Below are positions 37,940 to 47,388 of a stretch of DNA of 64,000 nucleotides, piece after piece (position 1 is the first letter of the stretch; each line of letters opens with the position of its first letter). Location of the stretch: assembly GCA_902779915.1 (NCBI GenBank), contig CACZDM010000001.1, forward strand, positions 223,960-287,959, given 5' to 3'. The DNA comes from Oscillospiraceae bacterium. Its GTDB lineage: Bacteria; Bacillota; Clostridia; Oscillospirales; Ruminococcaceae. Made by a program: the position numbers and the translations under genes. The notes beneath the pieces are model-generated. The model ran no database searches. It was given only the letters and a program-made list of their open reading frames with translations, and had not been told where the DNA came from.

Positions 37940-40120
37940 TCAAAGCCCCCCTTTGCGCATTTTGCCATTTTCAACGACAAATTCACTTATCGCGTTTTGC
38001 GGGGCGACGAGGATGTTTTCAAAACTTTGTTCACCAGATCCAATAATAAGTATGTGGTCTGGGGAAAAATTGGAGGGGCATTTCGAAAATTTTCCGTCTA
38101 GAATTGCAAAATTCACATACCCGCAATCGTCAGTTTGCTCGACGGATTCGGCTTTTTCTGAATATATAAAGTTCACTCCATCGACGGTTATTGACAAAAC
38201 AGTTGAATTATTTTTGGAGGCGGCGTCTATGTTTACGGATGAAATTTCAATATGCAAATCGTCAATAAAGACAAAATCAATGTTTCTTTGAGATGCTATT
38301 TTGGGCAAAATGCTATATCTGGCTGATTCTGGCAGGATTATACACGAAACAGGCAGATTTTCAATGGCTTCGGATGCGCCAACAACATGCTTATTTTTTA
38401 TTGAGGTGAAAACAAAAGCGTCGATGTTTTGGATCCCTTTGCTGTCTAAAAATTGGCATAACCTGCGCCCGGAATGAGCTCCCCCTCCACAGTTTATGAC
38501 AATTGTTTTTCCGTCGCCATCGATAACTACGCTTGATCCATAGCCGTTTCCAACAACCATAACACTTATTGCGTTTGATTTTGTGATGATGTGGGAGCAA
38601 ACTGGGATCAAAGCTAGGTTGGCGCAACAAATTATTGCAACACTTTTAGTCGCTGGCTTATTTTTCAAAAAAACCGTAAATAAAACGCCCAAAACCAGCC
38701 CAATGACGATAAAAGGGGCATATCCATAGTTGGCGGGAATATAGCAAAACGGCAGCTCAGACAGAATTTTTACAACGTTAAGCAAAGCCGCGCATAGGCC
38801 TTCACAAAGATAGCCAAAAAAGCGGGCGATGTCATAATAAAACAGGCCAAAAAACGCAGCCAAAGCGCCCAAGACAAAAATAACAGGAACAAGAGGGACA
38901 AACAAAATGTTAACAAGCGGGGATATTAAAGACAGCTTCCCGAAAGCCAAAATTAAAAACGGAGCCGAAGCTATGGTTGCTGAAACTGAAACGGAAAACA
39001 GCTGGATGACCGCAAGCCCCCATTTTCCAAACCAACCCAGCCTGTCGCGAATCCAAATCTCAATTTTTTGGGAAAACAGCAGTATGCCGGCGCAGGAGGA
39101 AAATGACAAAAGAAACGACAGTCCAACCGCCGACGTCGGGGAGAAAAATAAAATGATCGAAGCGCTAAGTAACAAATTTTTGAGTCTGTTTGTCTTTTTG
39201 CCGGAAAGAATTGCAGATGCTGAAGCTATGGCCATCATTGAGGCTCGAACCGCGGAAGGCGTGAACCCGACGATGGCAGTAAATGATACTAGGCATATCC
39301 CTAAACTAAAAATGCAGCTTTTTTTTGACATATTCATCAATTTGAAAAAGAACATTAAAAATGTCGATATAATTGAAATATGAAGGCCTGAAACCGAAAA
39401 AATGTGACTGAGGCCGCAGTGATCTGTGGCGCGACTTATTGAAAACGGAATTTGACTTCTTCGACCAAGCAAAATCCCACTAACCACAGCGTTTTGAGGA
39501 GATTTAACCGTTTTGCATATCGAGGATTCAAGGCTGTCTCGCAGGCGCAAAAACGGCGCTAAAACGTCAAAATTTCGACTTATTTGAATTTCGTCTTCTG
39601 ATTCAAACCTTCCTTGAAGATAGGTGCATCTAGCGACATTTGAGTTGAATATGACGGATTGGTTTTGGCTTGAGGGGATTGAAAGAAACATTTGCGCGCA
39701 TATCTCATCGCCATAATCGCAGTCAATTTCATATTTAGTGTATATTTTTATGTTGAAAGGGATAAAAAACTGTCTGTCTCCAATTTTTGATACGCGGAGT
39801 ATGTAGCAATTGCTTTTATTTTCATAATTAGCCATTTCAGCAACCGTTCCAACAACCTTTTGACTTGTTGATTTGAATTCAACTGCTGGGTTATATACAA
39901 AAACAGCATGGAAACAAAAGCAAAGCGAGCCGACAGCTGCGGCTAAAAATAAAAGCCACAGCTTTTTAAAGGGAATGAATTTTTTCAAAGCAAGGCAAGC
40001 AACAAACCCCAAAATGAGGACAATGAAAGGAATATAGAAAAAATCAAACCCCAAAAATGCCGTTGCCATAAGCCCTGCAACAAACGCGCCCAAATGCCTC
40101 GAAGCGCAGCATACTCGCAC
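37940..40120 (-). CDS. comEC: ComEC/Rec2 DNA uptake channel protein
   Basis: ComEC forms the membrane channel for single-stranded DNA in transformation. The 726-residue protein has N-terminal helices, a DUF4131 region (about 20-170) and the Competence domain with HIFSVSGLHISII and PSAVRASMMA. The C-terminal metallo-beta-lactamase-like domain lies at about 505-700. In that domain the metal-binding T-H-x-H-A-D-H block reads TSIKNKHVVGA, leaving only the last histidine, so its nuclease function is doubtful. GTG 40120 follows AGGTGAG. No other competence gene is in the window. Confidence 0.9.
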   Translation of the reverse strand: MRVCCASRHLGAFVAGLMATAFLGFDFFYIPFIVLILGFVACLALKKFIPFKKLWLLFLAAAVGSLCFCFHAVFVYNPAVEFKSTSQKVVGTVAEMANYENKSNCYILRVSKIGDRQFFIPFNIKIYTKYEIDCDYGDEICAQMFLSIPSSQNQSVIFNSNVARCTYLQGRFESEDEIQISRNFDVLAPFLRLRDSLESSICKTVKSPQNAVVSGILLGRRSQIPFSISRATDHCGLSHIFSVSGLHISIISTFLMFFFKLMNMSKKSCIFSLGICLVSFTAIVGFTPSAVRASMMAIASASAILSGKKTNRLKNLLLSASIILFFSPTSAVGLSFLLSFSSCAGILLFSQKIEIWIRDRLGWFGKWGLAVIQLFSVSVSATIASAPFLILAFGKLSLISPLVNILFVPLVPVIFVLGALAAFFGLFYYDIARFFGYLCEGLCAALLNVVKILSELPFCYIPANYGYAPFIVIGLVLGVLFTVFLKNKPATKSVAIICCANLALIPVCSHIITKSNAISVMVVGNGYGSSVVIDGDGKTIVINCGGGAHSGRRLCQFLDSKGIQNIDAFVFTSIKNKHVVGASEAIENLPVSCIILPESARYSILPKIASQRNIDFVFIDDLHIEISSVNIDAASKNNSTVLSITVDGVNFIYSEKAESVEQTDDCGYVNFAILDGKFSKCPSNFSPDHILIIGSGEQSFENILVAPQNAISEFVVENGKMRKGGL

Positions 40121-40126
40121 TATAAC

Positions 40127-40465
40127 TCACCTAAACCTTGATTCTCTTCGAACTATTTTACCGTTAATGTCTTTAAAATTGCCCTGGGCTATCGTCACGA
40201 GGTCAACTATATAGCCAACCAAAAAACATCCTCCGGTTAAAAGCCAAATAATTCCCGTTCCGATTTTGCCGCAATAAAACCTGTGAGCTCCATAGCCGCC
40301 GAGAATAATGCTAAGGAGCAGGGTTACAAGCCAGTCTCGATCGCTATATTGATCATTAAAATCTGTTTGGGCTTGAGGTTGGGTGGAATATGCGTTTTGA
40401 GCGACTGACCCGCAGTTTGGGCAAAAGTTCCCCTCAAACTGTCTCCCACATTCATTACAATACAT
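40127..40465 (-). CDS. TM2-domain protein with zinc ribbon
   Basis: The 112-residue protein starts with a zinc ribbon (CNECG at residues 3-7 and CPNCG about ten residues later). A polar linker follows, then a TM2 domain with two helices. DRDWLVTLLLSIILGGYGAHRFYCGK carries the family pattern, shown here only in part: WLVTLLLSIILGGYGAHRFY. Its function is unknown. It ends seven bases before comEC. ATG 40465 is preferred, with AGGAG nine bases ahead, over TTG 40474. Confidence 0.88.
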   Translation of the reverse strand: MYCNECGRQFEGNFCPNCGSVAQNAYSTQPQAQTDFNDQYSDRDWLVTLLLSIILGGYGAHRFYCGKIGTGIIWLLTGGCFLVGYIVDLVTIAQGNFKDINGKIVRRESRFR

Positions 40466-40482
40466 AAAAAACAACTCCTATA

Positions 40483-42015
40483 TTATAAATTTTTAGAATC
40501 AATTAAAGATTTTCCCGTCATTTGGGCGGGTTTTTCCAAGCCAAGTATATCAAGCATTGTTGGGGCTATGTCAGCAAGCTTGCCCCCGTTTTTTTTCAGA
40601 TTACAAGCATATCCAACAACTGCGAATTTGACTGGGTTTGTTGTGTGTGAGGTGAATGGTTTGTTTTCTTCGTCAAGCATCTTTTCAGCGTTTCCATGGT
40701 CCGCGGTGATAATCATAACGCCATTTGCTTTTTCTATTGCTCTCAAAACCTTTCCAACACACTCATCAACAACTTCAACTGCTTTGACGGTTGCGTCAAA
40801 AATGCCAGTGTGTCCAACCATATCACAATTAGCGTAATTTAAAATAATAACGTCATATTTTTTGGACTCTATTCTCTTGACGACCTCATCCGTGACTAAA
40901 TATGCGCTCATTTGGGGCTTTAAGTCATATGTTGCGACGTTTGGAGATTTTATCAAAACCCGATCTTCATTTTCGAATTTTTCCTCCCTTCCGCCGTTGA
41001 AAAAGAAGGTGACGTGAGCATATTTTTCAGTTTCGGCAATTCGCAACTGACGAAAACCTTGCTTTGATATGAATTCACCAAATGTGTTTTCCAAAGTTTG
41101 AGGTTTAAACGCAACATGAACGTTTTTTATAGTCTCGTCGTATTGCGTTAAACACACGAAAAATGGGTTCAAAGCGCCGCCATTTCGGTCAAATCCAGAA
41201 AAATCAGGGGAAACAAAAGCCCTGGTCAATTCTCGAGCCCTGTCCGGCCTGAAATTGGCGAATATGACGCTGTCGCTTGGGCTAACCGATGCAGCTTCAA
41301 CACAAACTGTTGGAACAATAAATTCGTCTGTTATGTTGTTTTGATATGATACTCTAATCGCTTCACTTGCGCTTTTTGCCTTTTGGCCGACGCCTTTTGC
41401 AATCGCCATATACGCTTTTTCAACCCGGTCCCACCGGTTGTCGCGATCCATAGCATAGTATCGCCCGGAAACAGTTGCAATTTTTCCAACGCCAATTTGC
41501 TCAATCTTTTGCTCAAGGTCATTCAAAAAGCTGAGCGCGGAGGTTGGGCAAACGTCTCGGCCATCTGTGAACGCGTGGATATATACATTTTTTAGATGGA
41601 AATTTTTTGCCATTTGAATGGCGCCATAAATGTGGGCCAGGTGGCTGTGGACTCCGCCGTCGGACAAAAGGCCCATTATATGAAGAGCTGAAGCGTTTTT
41701 TTTGCAGTTTTGCATCGCTTGGATTAAAACTTCATTTTTAAAAAATTCGCCGCTTTGGATTGCTCTTGTTATCCGAGTTAGGTCTTGATAGACAACTCTT
41801 CCTGCTCCGATGTTTGTGTGGCCAACTTCGGAATTTCCCATCTGCCCCTTTGGAAGCCCAACAGCCATTCCGGACGCGTCTATGCTGGCGGTTGGACTGG
41901 TTTTGAAAATTTTGTCTATATTTGGAGTTTTAGCCGCAACTATTGCGTTTGCATATTTTTCTTTACTATCGCCAAATCCGTCTAAAATGACAAGAATCAA
42001 AGGCTTTTTCGCCAT
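40483..42015 (-). CDS. gpmI: 2,3-bisphosphoglycerate-independent phosphoglycerate mutase
   Basis: This manganese-dependent enzyme converts 3- to 2-phosphoglycerate. The 510-residue protein opens LILVILDGFG, has the phosphoserine site in GQMGNSEVGHTNIGAGR, YAMDRDNRWDR, NFRPDRARELTRA, and the metal ligands in NYANCDMVGHTG and ITADHGNAE. ATG 42015 follows GGAGG by eight bases. It lies downstream of tpiA in a glycolytic block. Confidence 0.97.
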   Translation of the reverse strand: MAKKPLILVILDGFGDSKEKYANAIVAAKTPNIDKIFKTSPTASIDASGMAVGLPKGQMGNSEVGHTNIGAGRVVYQDLTRITRAIQSGEFFKNEVLIQAMQNCKKNASALHIMGLLSDGGVHSHLAHIYGAIQMAKNFHLKNVYIHAFTDGRDVCPTSALSFLNDLEQKIEQIGVGKIATVSGRYYAMDRDNRWDRVEKAYMAIAKGVGQKAKSASEAIRVSYQNNITDEFIVPTVCVEAASVSPSDSVIFANFRPDRARELTRAFVSPDFSGFDRNGGALNPFFVCLTQYDETIKNVHVAFKPQTLENTFGEFISKQGFRQLRIAETEKYAHVTFFFNGGREEKFENEDRVLIKSPNVATYDLKPQMSAYLVTDEVVKRIESKKYDVIILNYANCDMVGHTGIFDATVKAVEVVDECVGKVLRAIEKANGVMIITADHGNAEKMLDEENKPFTSHTTNPVKFAVVGYACNLKKNGGKLADIAPTMLDILGLEKPAQMTGKSLIDSKNL

Positions 42016-42054
42016 ACCTAAATCCTCCAAAGTTTTATTGAATCTATCCGATAT

Positions 42055-42837
42055 TCACATATTACGTTTTTTTTTGCCAGCAAAGTTGATGATTGAAGAA
42101 AAATCAGCTGGGTTTAAAGAAGCTCCGCCAATTAAGCCTCCGTCTATTTCGTCCTTTGCGAGGAGGCATTCACAGTTGATTGGGTTCACAGATCCGCCGT
42201 ATAGTATTCTCAAGGCTTGCGCAACACTCGATCCAAAAATTTGCTCAACCGTTTTTCGAATTGCTCCACAAACCTGAGCAGCTTGATTTGAAGTTGCTGT
42301 TTTTCCCGTTCCAATCGCCCAAACCGGCTCATAGGCTATGATGACATTTTTCATTTGTTCGATTCTAAGACCTTTGAGAGCAACTTTTGTTTGAATGGAG
42401 ACGATCTCGGTTGCTATTTTGTTTTCGTGCTGTTTTAATGTTTCGCCAACGCAAACAATCGCAGTTATCCCTGCGTTCAGCGCAGACAAAAGCTTTAAAT
42501 TGACAGTTGAACTTTTTTCAGCAAAATACTGCCTTCGTTCGCTGTGGCCCAGAATAACATGGGAAACGCCGATTTCTTTGAGCATATTTGCCGAAATTTC
42601 GCCTGTGTATGCTCCAGATTTGGCAAAGTGACAGTTTTGGGCTCCAATTTGTATGTTGCTGCCAGCCGTTTTTGATATGGCAGTTTCGATGCTTGTGAAT
42701 GGGGGACATATCACGACATCACAATTTACGTTTTTGATCAGGGGCCTAAGCGATTTTATGAGACTTTCTGTTTGAGCTCGATTGCTGTTCATCTTCCAGT
42801 TTCCTACGATGATTGCCCGTCTATTTGATTTGTTCAT
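42055..42837 (-). CDS. tpiA: Triosephosphate isomerase
   Basis: This enzyme interconverts dihydroxyacetone phosphate and glyceraldehyde-3-phosphate. The 260-residue protein has the catalytic lysine in VGNWKMN, the histidine in ILGHSERRQ, the glutamate in AYEPVWAIGTGK, and the phosphate-binding LYGGSVNP and GGLIGGASL. The start is ATG 42837; GTG 42849 is in frame but has poor spacing to a Shine-Dalgarno site. It lies between pgk and gpmI on the same strand. Confidence 0.97.
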   Translation of the reverse strand: MNKSNRRAIIVGNWKMNSNRAQTESLIKSLRPLIKNVNCDVVICPPFTSIETAISKTAGSNIQIGAQNCHFAKSGAYTGEISANMLKEIGVSHVILGHSERRQYFAEKSSTVNLKLLSALNAGITAIVCVGETLKQHENKIATEIVSIQTKVALKGLRIEQMKNVIIAYEPVWAIGTGKTATSNQAAQVCGAIRKTVEQIFGSSVAQALRILYGGSVNPINCECLLAKDEIDGGLIGGASLNPADFSSIINFAGKKKRNM

Positions 42838-42877
42838 GTTAAAAAACACCAGCCTTAAAAAAATGGAATGATAAAAA

Positions 42878-44092
42878 TTAATCTATTTCGGATATACAGG
42901 CAACGCCTGGGAGATCTTTTCCTTCCAAAAATTCTAAAGAAGCGCCTCCACCGGTTGAAATGTGGGTCATTTTGTCGCCAAAACCGAGAGTGTTGACTGC
43001 GGCTGCCGAATCTCCTCCGCCAATGATTGTTGTTCCGGTCGACTCTGCCATGGCTTTTGCTATGCCAAGCGTTCCGCTAGCAAGTTGTGGATTTTCAAAA
43101 ACGCCCATAGGCCCGTTCCAAATTGTTGTGCTTGCGGATTTGACTGCGCTTGAAAAAAGTGTTATTGTTTTTGGCCCGATGTCAACGCTCATCCAATCTG
43201 GATCCATTTTGTTTGCTGGGCAGATTTTAGTTTTGACTTCGGCGTCGATTGGGCTTGGAAACTTTTCGATCATGACGTTATCTATTGGGAGCATCAAATT
43301 GATTTGTCGAGCTCTTGCTTTTGCCATCATTTCTTGGCAATATTCGATTTTGCTGTCATCAACCAGAGAAGTTCCGACATTATATCCCTTTGCTTTTAAA
43401 AATGTGTATGACATTCCTCCGCCGATTATCAAGGCATTAACCTTGTCTATGAGATTTTCAATAACATTTAGTTTATCTTCAATTTTCGCTCCGCCCAAAA
43501 TTGCAATAAATGGGCGAACGGGGCTTTCGATTGCGCGGCCTAAAAAGTTTAACTCCCGTTTCATTAAATATCCTATGGCGGATTCTTTGATATATTTCGT
43601 CACGCCAACGGTTGAGCAATGGGCGCGGTGGGATGAGCCGAAAGCGTCATTTACAAAGACTTCAGCAAGGCTTGCAAGTTCTGCGCTAAAGCTGTCTTGA
43701 TTTTTGGTTTCTTCTTTGCGATAGCGTGTGTTTTGTAGTAAAACAACGTCACCGTCTTTCATAGCATCCAGAGCTGCTTTTGCATTTTTTCCAACAACAT
43801 TGTCATCATCAGCAAAAACCACTGTTTTACCAAGTTTTTGCGAGAGTCTTTTTGCGACTGGCTCTAAAGAAAGATCTGGGACAGGTTTTCCGCCGGGTTT
43901 TCCCATATGGGAGCATAAAATCACTTTGGCTTTTTTTTGAATCAACTTCTCAATTGTTGGGACAGACCTAGAAATCCTGTTTTCATCGGTTATTTTGCCG
44001 TCTTTTAAAGGAACGTTAAAATCGCACCGAACTAAAACCTTCCTGCCTGAAACGTTTAAATGATCGATTGTTTTTTTGTTTGAAAAATTCAT
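42878..44092 (-). CDS. pgk: Phosphoglycerate kinase
   Basis: This enzyme makes ATP from 1,3-bisphosphoglycerate. The 404-residue protein carries [26 protein letters not shown] [17 protein letters not shown]-like [42 protein letters not shown] and the C-terminal [12 protein letters not shown] 44092 follows GAAAGGCG. It heads the pgk-tpiA-gpmI set; gap and eno are not nearby. Confidence 0.97.
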   Translation of the reverse strand: MNFSNKKTIDHLNVSGRKVLVRCDFNVPLKDGKITDENRISRSVPTIEKLIQKKAKVILCSHMGKPGGKPVPDLSLEPVAKRLSQKLGKTVVFADDDNVVGKNAKAALDAMKDGDVVLLQNTRYRKEETKNQDSFSAELASLAEVFVNDAFGSSHRAHCSTVGVTKYIKESAIGYLMKRELNFLGRAIESPVRPFIAILGGAKIEDKLNVIENLIDKVNALIIGGGMSYTFLKAKGYNVGTSLVDDSKIEYCQEMMAKARARQINLMLPIDNVMIEKFPSPIDAEVKTKICPANKMDPDWMSVDIGPKTITLFSSAVKSASTTIWNGPMGVFENPQLASGTLGIAKAMAESTGTTIIGGGDSAAAVNTLGFGDKMTHISTGGGASLEFLEGKDLPGVACISEID

Positions 44093-44335
44093 AAAATTCA
44101 ACGCCTTTCGCATTTAAATAAGTATTCATTTAACCAGGTTTTAAAATTTTAGCATAGCATATGCATGTTAAGGATAAAAATCCAAGAAACCATAGTTCAC
44201 ATTATATATCAAAAAAAATTTTTTTCAAGCCCCATACAACAAAAATATAAAATAAATTTGTTTGGGTTTACATATAGATTTCACAGATTGTCTCAAAATT
44301 TATTACAAAATAGAAAAAACAAATTTTTTTGGAGA

Positions 44336-44432
44336 GGGTCATGTTTGTCACATTCCAAGCTTTTCTTAAAATATTCAACTCTCATCCAAAAATCTCAAAT
44401 AACCCAAATATCTCTGAGCAAATTCTAAAAAA
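44336..44432 (+). repeat. Dispersed non-coding repeat, copy C
   Basis: GGGTCATGTTTGTCACATTCC at the outer end is shown here in part; the copy goes on with TTTTCTTAAAATATTCAACT and AATTCTAAAAAA, matching copy A over about 95 bases by eye. It stops about 15 bases before the folBK stop codon. The rest of this 354-base gap (44093-44335) is AT-rich and shows no clear promoter for pgk. Confidence 0.6.
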
Positions 44433-44446
44433 TAAAAATGAAATAT

Positions 44447-45268
44447 TTAGATTTTTTCAAGATCACAAAGCATATCATTAATTGTTTTTTTATAGACGGG
44501 ATGGACGAACCCTGGCGCAATTTCAGCCATCGGCCCAAGGACAAAATCGCGATTTTTTAGGTCTATGTGGGGGATTATCAAGCTTGAGTCCTCAAAAATC
44601 AGACTGTCATAAAACAAAATGTCAATGTCTAAGGTTCGAGGCCCCCAGTGAATAACCCGCTTTCGTCCTGACATATTTTCGATTTCATTACAAATTTTTA
44701 GCAGTTCATGAGGACTTGAAAGCGTTTTTATTCTGGCGACTCCGTTTAAAACCGGGCTCATTTCAACTCCGCCATAGGGCTTGGTTTCAATTAAAGTTGA
44801 GACTTTTTCCAAAACAACATCCTCTCTTGAACCCAGCATTTCCAGCCCTTTTTTTAAATAGCCCTCTCTGTCGCCAATATTAGATCCGATTCCAATAAAA
44901 ACATCATGCCAGGAGCGCTCAATTTCGACGTAAACATTTTGAAATTCAAAAGCCATCGGTGCATTAGGCTTAAAGATTGCAATTCTAATTTTTTTGACTA
45001 TGCCAAAATATTTTAGCAAAATAGCTCTGGACAAATTTTCAGCAATCGCTTCCAAAAGGTTATATCTGTTTTGAACAAAATATTGACTAACAAACCTGCA
45101 AAATTTGTCATAATCAACAGTTAAATTAAGGTTGTCTGTTTTCCCTGCTTTTTGTGTGTTTAGATATAATGAAATATCCAGAAAGAAGTCTTGTCCATTT
45201 TCGATTTCTTCGGGGTATAATCCGTGGTTGGCAAAAATTTTTAACCCTTTTATTTTTATAATATCCAC
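44447..45268 (-). CDS. folBK: Bifunctional dihydroneopterin aldolase / HPPK (FolB-FolK fusion)
   Basis: Two consecutive folate-synthesis steps are fused. Residues about 1-118 form FolB (IIKIKGLKIFANHGLYPEE, TVDYDKFCRFV, LLEAIAENLSRAIL). Residues about 120-273 form HPPK (FIGIGSNIGDREGYL, ETKPYGG, and WGPRTLDIDILFYD with the magnesium aspartates). The C-terminal HPHxDLKNRDFVLGPMAEIAP pattern is also there. It starts at ATG 45268, five bases after folP. Confidence 0.95.
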   Translation of the reverse strand: MDIIKIKGLKIFANHGLYPEEIENGQDFFLDISLYLNTQKAGKTDNLNLTVDYDKFCRFVSQYFVQNRYNLLEAIAENLSRAILLKYFGIVKKIRIAIFKPNAPMAFEFQNVYVEIERSWHDVFIGIGSNIGDREGYLKKGLEMLGSREDVVLEKVSTLIETKPYGGVEMSPVLNGVARIKTLSSPHELLKICNEIENMSGRKRVIHWGPRTLDIDILFYDSLIFEDSSLIIPHIDLKNRDFVLGPMAEIAPGFVHPVYKKTINDMLCDLEKI

Positions 45269-45273
45269 AATTT

Positions 45274-46098
45274 TTATTTTCCTTTATATGATTCATATTT
45301 TTTTATTGCTTCAAGCATTCGAATAATTCTGACATTTTCCTTAACATCATGAACCCTGACAAAGGAAATTCCTTTGAAGACTGCGAGGGCGGTTGTTGCA
45401 AGAGTTCCTTCCAAGCGCTCGCCAACCGGCAGGTCTAGCGCTGCTCCTATGAAAGATTTTCTCGACGCTCCAAGCAAAATCGGAAATTTTAAAATTTTCA
45501 AAAGCTCTAGATTATTAATCAATTCTAAATTTTGAGCGACTGTTTTTCCAAATCCGATTCCGGGATCGATGCAGATTTTATCCTTGTCGATTCCCTTTTG
45601 AAGCGCAATTTCAACGCTTTCTTTCAAATCCATAACAACATCAAAAATTAAATTTTGATATGATGCGTTTGATTTGTTATGCATCAAGCAGCAAGAAACC
45701 TTGGATTTTGCGATGACTTTGGCCATGTTTTTGTCTTTTTTCAGGCCCCAAATATCGTTTATGAGGCTTGCTCCGGCTTGGATTCCCGCTTTTGCGACGG
45801 CGCTTTTTTGCGTGTCTAGGGAAATGGGAATGTCAAATTCAGCTTTAATTTTTTCAATTATTGGGCAGACTCTTTGAATTTCTTGCTCAATTGAAACCGG
45901 TTCATATCCTGGCCGAGTTGACTCGCCTCCGACGTCGATTATGTCTGCGCCTTCTTTGATCATGCGATGTGTGTGTTTTAAAGCTAAGTCTATTTTTGTA
46001 TATTTTCCGCCGTCTGAAAATGAATCAGGAGTTGCGTTTAAAATTCCAAAAACCCAGGTTTTGTTTAAATCATTAAAATTTTTATCTCCAATTTTCAT
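45274..46098 (-). CDS. folP: Dihydropteroate synthase
   Basis: This enzyme joins the pterin pyrophosphate to p-aminobenzoate and is the sulfonamide target. The 274-residue protein has GILNATPDSFSDGG, IIDVGGESTRPGYEPV, SLDTQKSAVA, LINDIWG, CIDPGIGFGKT, LLGASRKSFIG and RVHDVKEN. ATG 46098 is used, about 10 bases after GAGAGGAA; ATG 46107 overlaps that site less well. It follows the HD protein gene. Confidence 0.95.
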   Translation of the reverse strand: MKIGDKNFNDLNKTWVFGILNATPDSFSDGGKYTKIDLALKHTHRMIKEGADIIDVGGESTRPGYEPVSIEQEIQRVCPIIEKIKAEFDIPISLDTQKSAVAKAGIQAGASLINDIWGLKKDKNMAKVIAKSKVSCCLMHNKSNASYQNLIFDVVMDLKESVEIALQKGIDKDKICIDPGIGFGKTVAQNLELINNLELLKILKFPILLGASRKSFIGAALDLPVGERLEGTLATTALAVFKGISFVRVHDVKENVRIIRMLEAIKKYESYKGK

Positions 46099-46154
46099 TT
46101 GTTTCATTTTCCTCTCGAATCGCATTATTTTTTAATAAATATAAAAAAGTTGAC

Positions 46155-46637
46155 CTAGATCTTTAATTCAAGATTCTTGTTATCCAAGCTCCAAAAACAG
46201 GGTTCTTTCATATCACACATATAGCACGGCCTGCTGAGTTTGTCTGCCATATACAATATCCCAGACAAATTTTTAACATTGTTGAAATTTTCATCACCGT
46301 GGTTAATAATGGCGTCGAGTATATAATTTATTTCTGATTCGAAAAAACAACAATCGCGTAATATTTTTTCGGACAGTTTAGCAGACACGGCTGCGTGAGA
46401 GGGTTCATAAACATCAGCCTTCGCTCGCCCAATGTCATGCAAGAGAGCAGCAGCATATATGTGTTCGGCGTTTATTTGAGCGTTTGTTTTTAAATTTATG
46501 ATTAAAGCAATCCTTGCAACATCTAAAAAATGAGAAAGGTTATGACGGCAAAATTTTCGATTTTTCTCAATTTTTTGTAACTCATCCAAATATTTTTGAT
46601 AATCGCTGTTTTTAATTATCTTATTCGCCCTGTCCAT
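46155..46637 (-). CDS. HD-domain phosphohydrolase in the folate operon
   Basis: The 160-residue protein has an HD domain. Candidate metal ligands are the histidine in CRHNLSHFLDV, the pair in AALLHDIGRAKAD, the histidine in YEPSHAAVSA, INHGDEN, and the aspartate in LYMADKLSRP. A cysteine-rich C-terminus (CYMCDMKEPCFW) follows. It lies eight bases after folE and upstream of folP, in one operon. The step after FolE, removal of pyrophosphate from dihydroneopterin triphosphate, has no other candidate here, so a role there is a reasonable inference but unproven. Confidence 0.85.
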   Translation of the reverse strand: MDRANKIIKNSDYQKYLDELQKIEKNRKFCRHNLSHFLDVARIALIINLKTNAQINAEHIYAAALLHDIGRAKADVYEPSHAAVSAKLSEKILRDCCFFESEINYILDAIINHGDENFNNVKNLSGILYMADKLSRPCYMCDMKEPCFWSLDNKNLELKI

Positions 46638-46645
46638 TGCTTGAA

Positions 46646-47203
46646 TTAAGACCTTCCTAAGATTTCAAAAAATTCGCGCTCGAGGCTAAAATTCCCCTCA
46701 AAAATCCCATTTTTAGCAACAGTCACCGTTTGGCTGCCGATTTTTTTAACCCCACGCATTGTCATGCAAGTGTGCTGGGCTTGAATCATAACCATCGAGC
46801 CTTTGGCACTTAGCTTCTCTGTTAGGGTTTTTGCGATTTGATAGCCCATGTTTTCTTGTATTTGTAACCTTTTTGAATATAAATCAACAACTCTTGAAAT
46901 TTTGCTCAACCCAACAACTTGTCCATCAGGAATATATCCAACATGAACTTTGCCGAAAAACGGAAGCAGATGATGTTCACACACAGAGTAAAAAGGTATG
47001 TCTTTTTCCAAGACAATGCCGGAATATGGCGAATGAAAAGTTTTGAAAACACTATCCACATCTTTTTTTCCGATTCCCTCAAAAATTTCTTGACACATTC
47101 TCACAATTCGATCGGGAGTTTCTTTTAAGCCTTCCCTTTTGGGATTTTCTCCAATTGCCTTCAAAAAAACCTCAACAGCTTCCTTTATTTTTTGTTTATC
47201 CAT
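46646..47203 (-). CDS. folE: GTP cyclohydrolase I
   Basis: FolE makes dihydroneopterin triphosphate from GTP, the first step of folate synthesis. The 185-residue protein has [14 protein letters not shown], the zinc cysteine and histidine in [21 protein letters not shown] (shown in part as [20 protein letters not shown]), [16 protein letters not shown], and the second zinc cysteine in [15 protein letters not shown] 47203 follows AGAGGTGATC. It heads the folE-HD-folP-folBK operon. Confidence 0.96.
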   Translation of the reverse strand: MDKQKIKEAVEVFLKAIGENPKREGLKETPDRIVRMCQEIFEGIGKKDVDSVFKTFHSPYSGIVLEKDIPFYSVCEHHLLPFFGKVHVGYIPDGQVVGLSKISRVVDLYSKRLQIQENMGYQIAKTLTEKLSAKGSMVMIQAQHTCMTMRGVKKIGSQTVTVAKNGIFEGNFSLEREFFEILGRS

Positions 47204-47255
47204 AAAAAAGATCACCTCTTAAACATATAAAACAAAAATTCTAACGACAAATTTC

Positions 47256-47284
47256 ATTATACATCGTATCTTTTCATTTGTAAA
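47256..47284 (-). promoter_or_regulatory. Promoter of the folate operon
   Basis: On the minus strand TTTACA (47279-47284) and TATAAT (47256-47261) are 17 bases apart, about 50 bases ahead of the folE start. Confidence 0.75.
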
Positions 47285-47333
47285 CTATATTTTTAGGAGA
47301 TTGATGACGTAAATTGAAATAATTTTTGATATA

Positions 47334-47375
47334 ATAAAAAACACCCCAAGCCATTAAAAATGCTCAGAGTGCTTG
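47334..47375 (-). terminator. Terminator after the double-glycine peptide gene
   Basis: On the minus strand a CACTCTGAGCATT arm can pair with AATGGCTTGGGGTG using G-U pairs, followed by TTTTTTA. It lies within 55 bases of the stop codon. Confidence 0.65.
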
Positions 47376-47388
47376 AAAATATGTAAGA

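Noticed and set aside
42960..43700. Plus-strand 246-codon frame opposite pgk
   Set aside because: pgk is certain on the other strand with all motifs intact; the frame is an antisense shadow.
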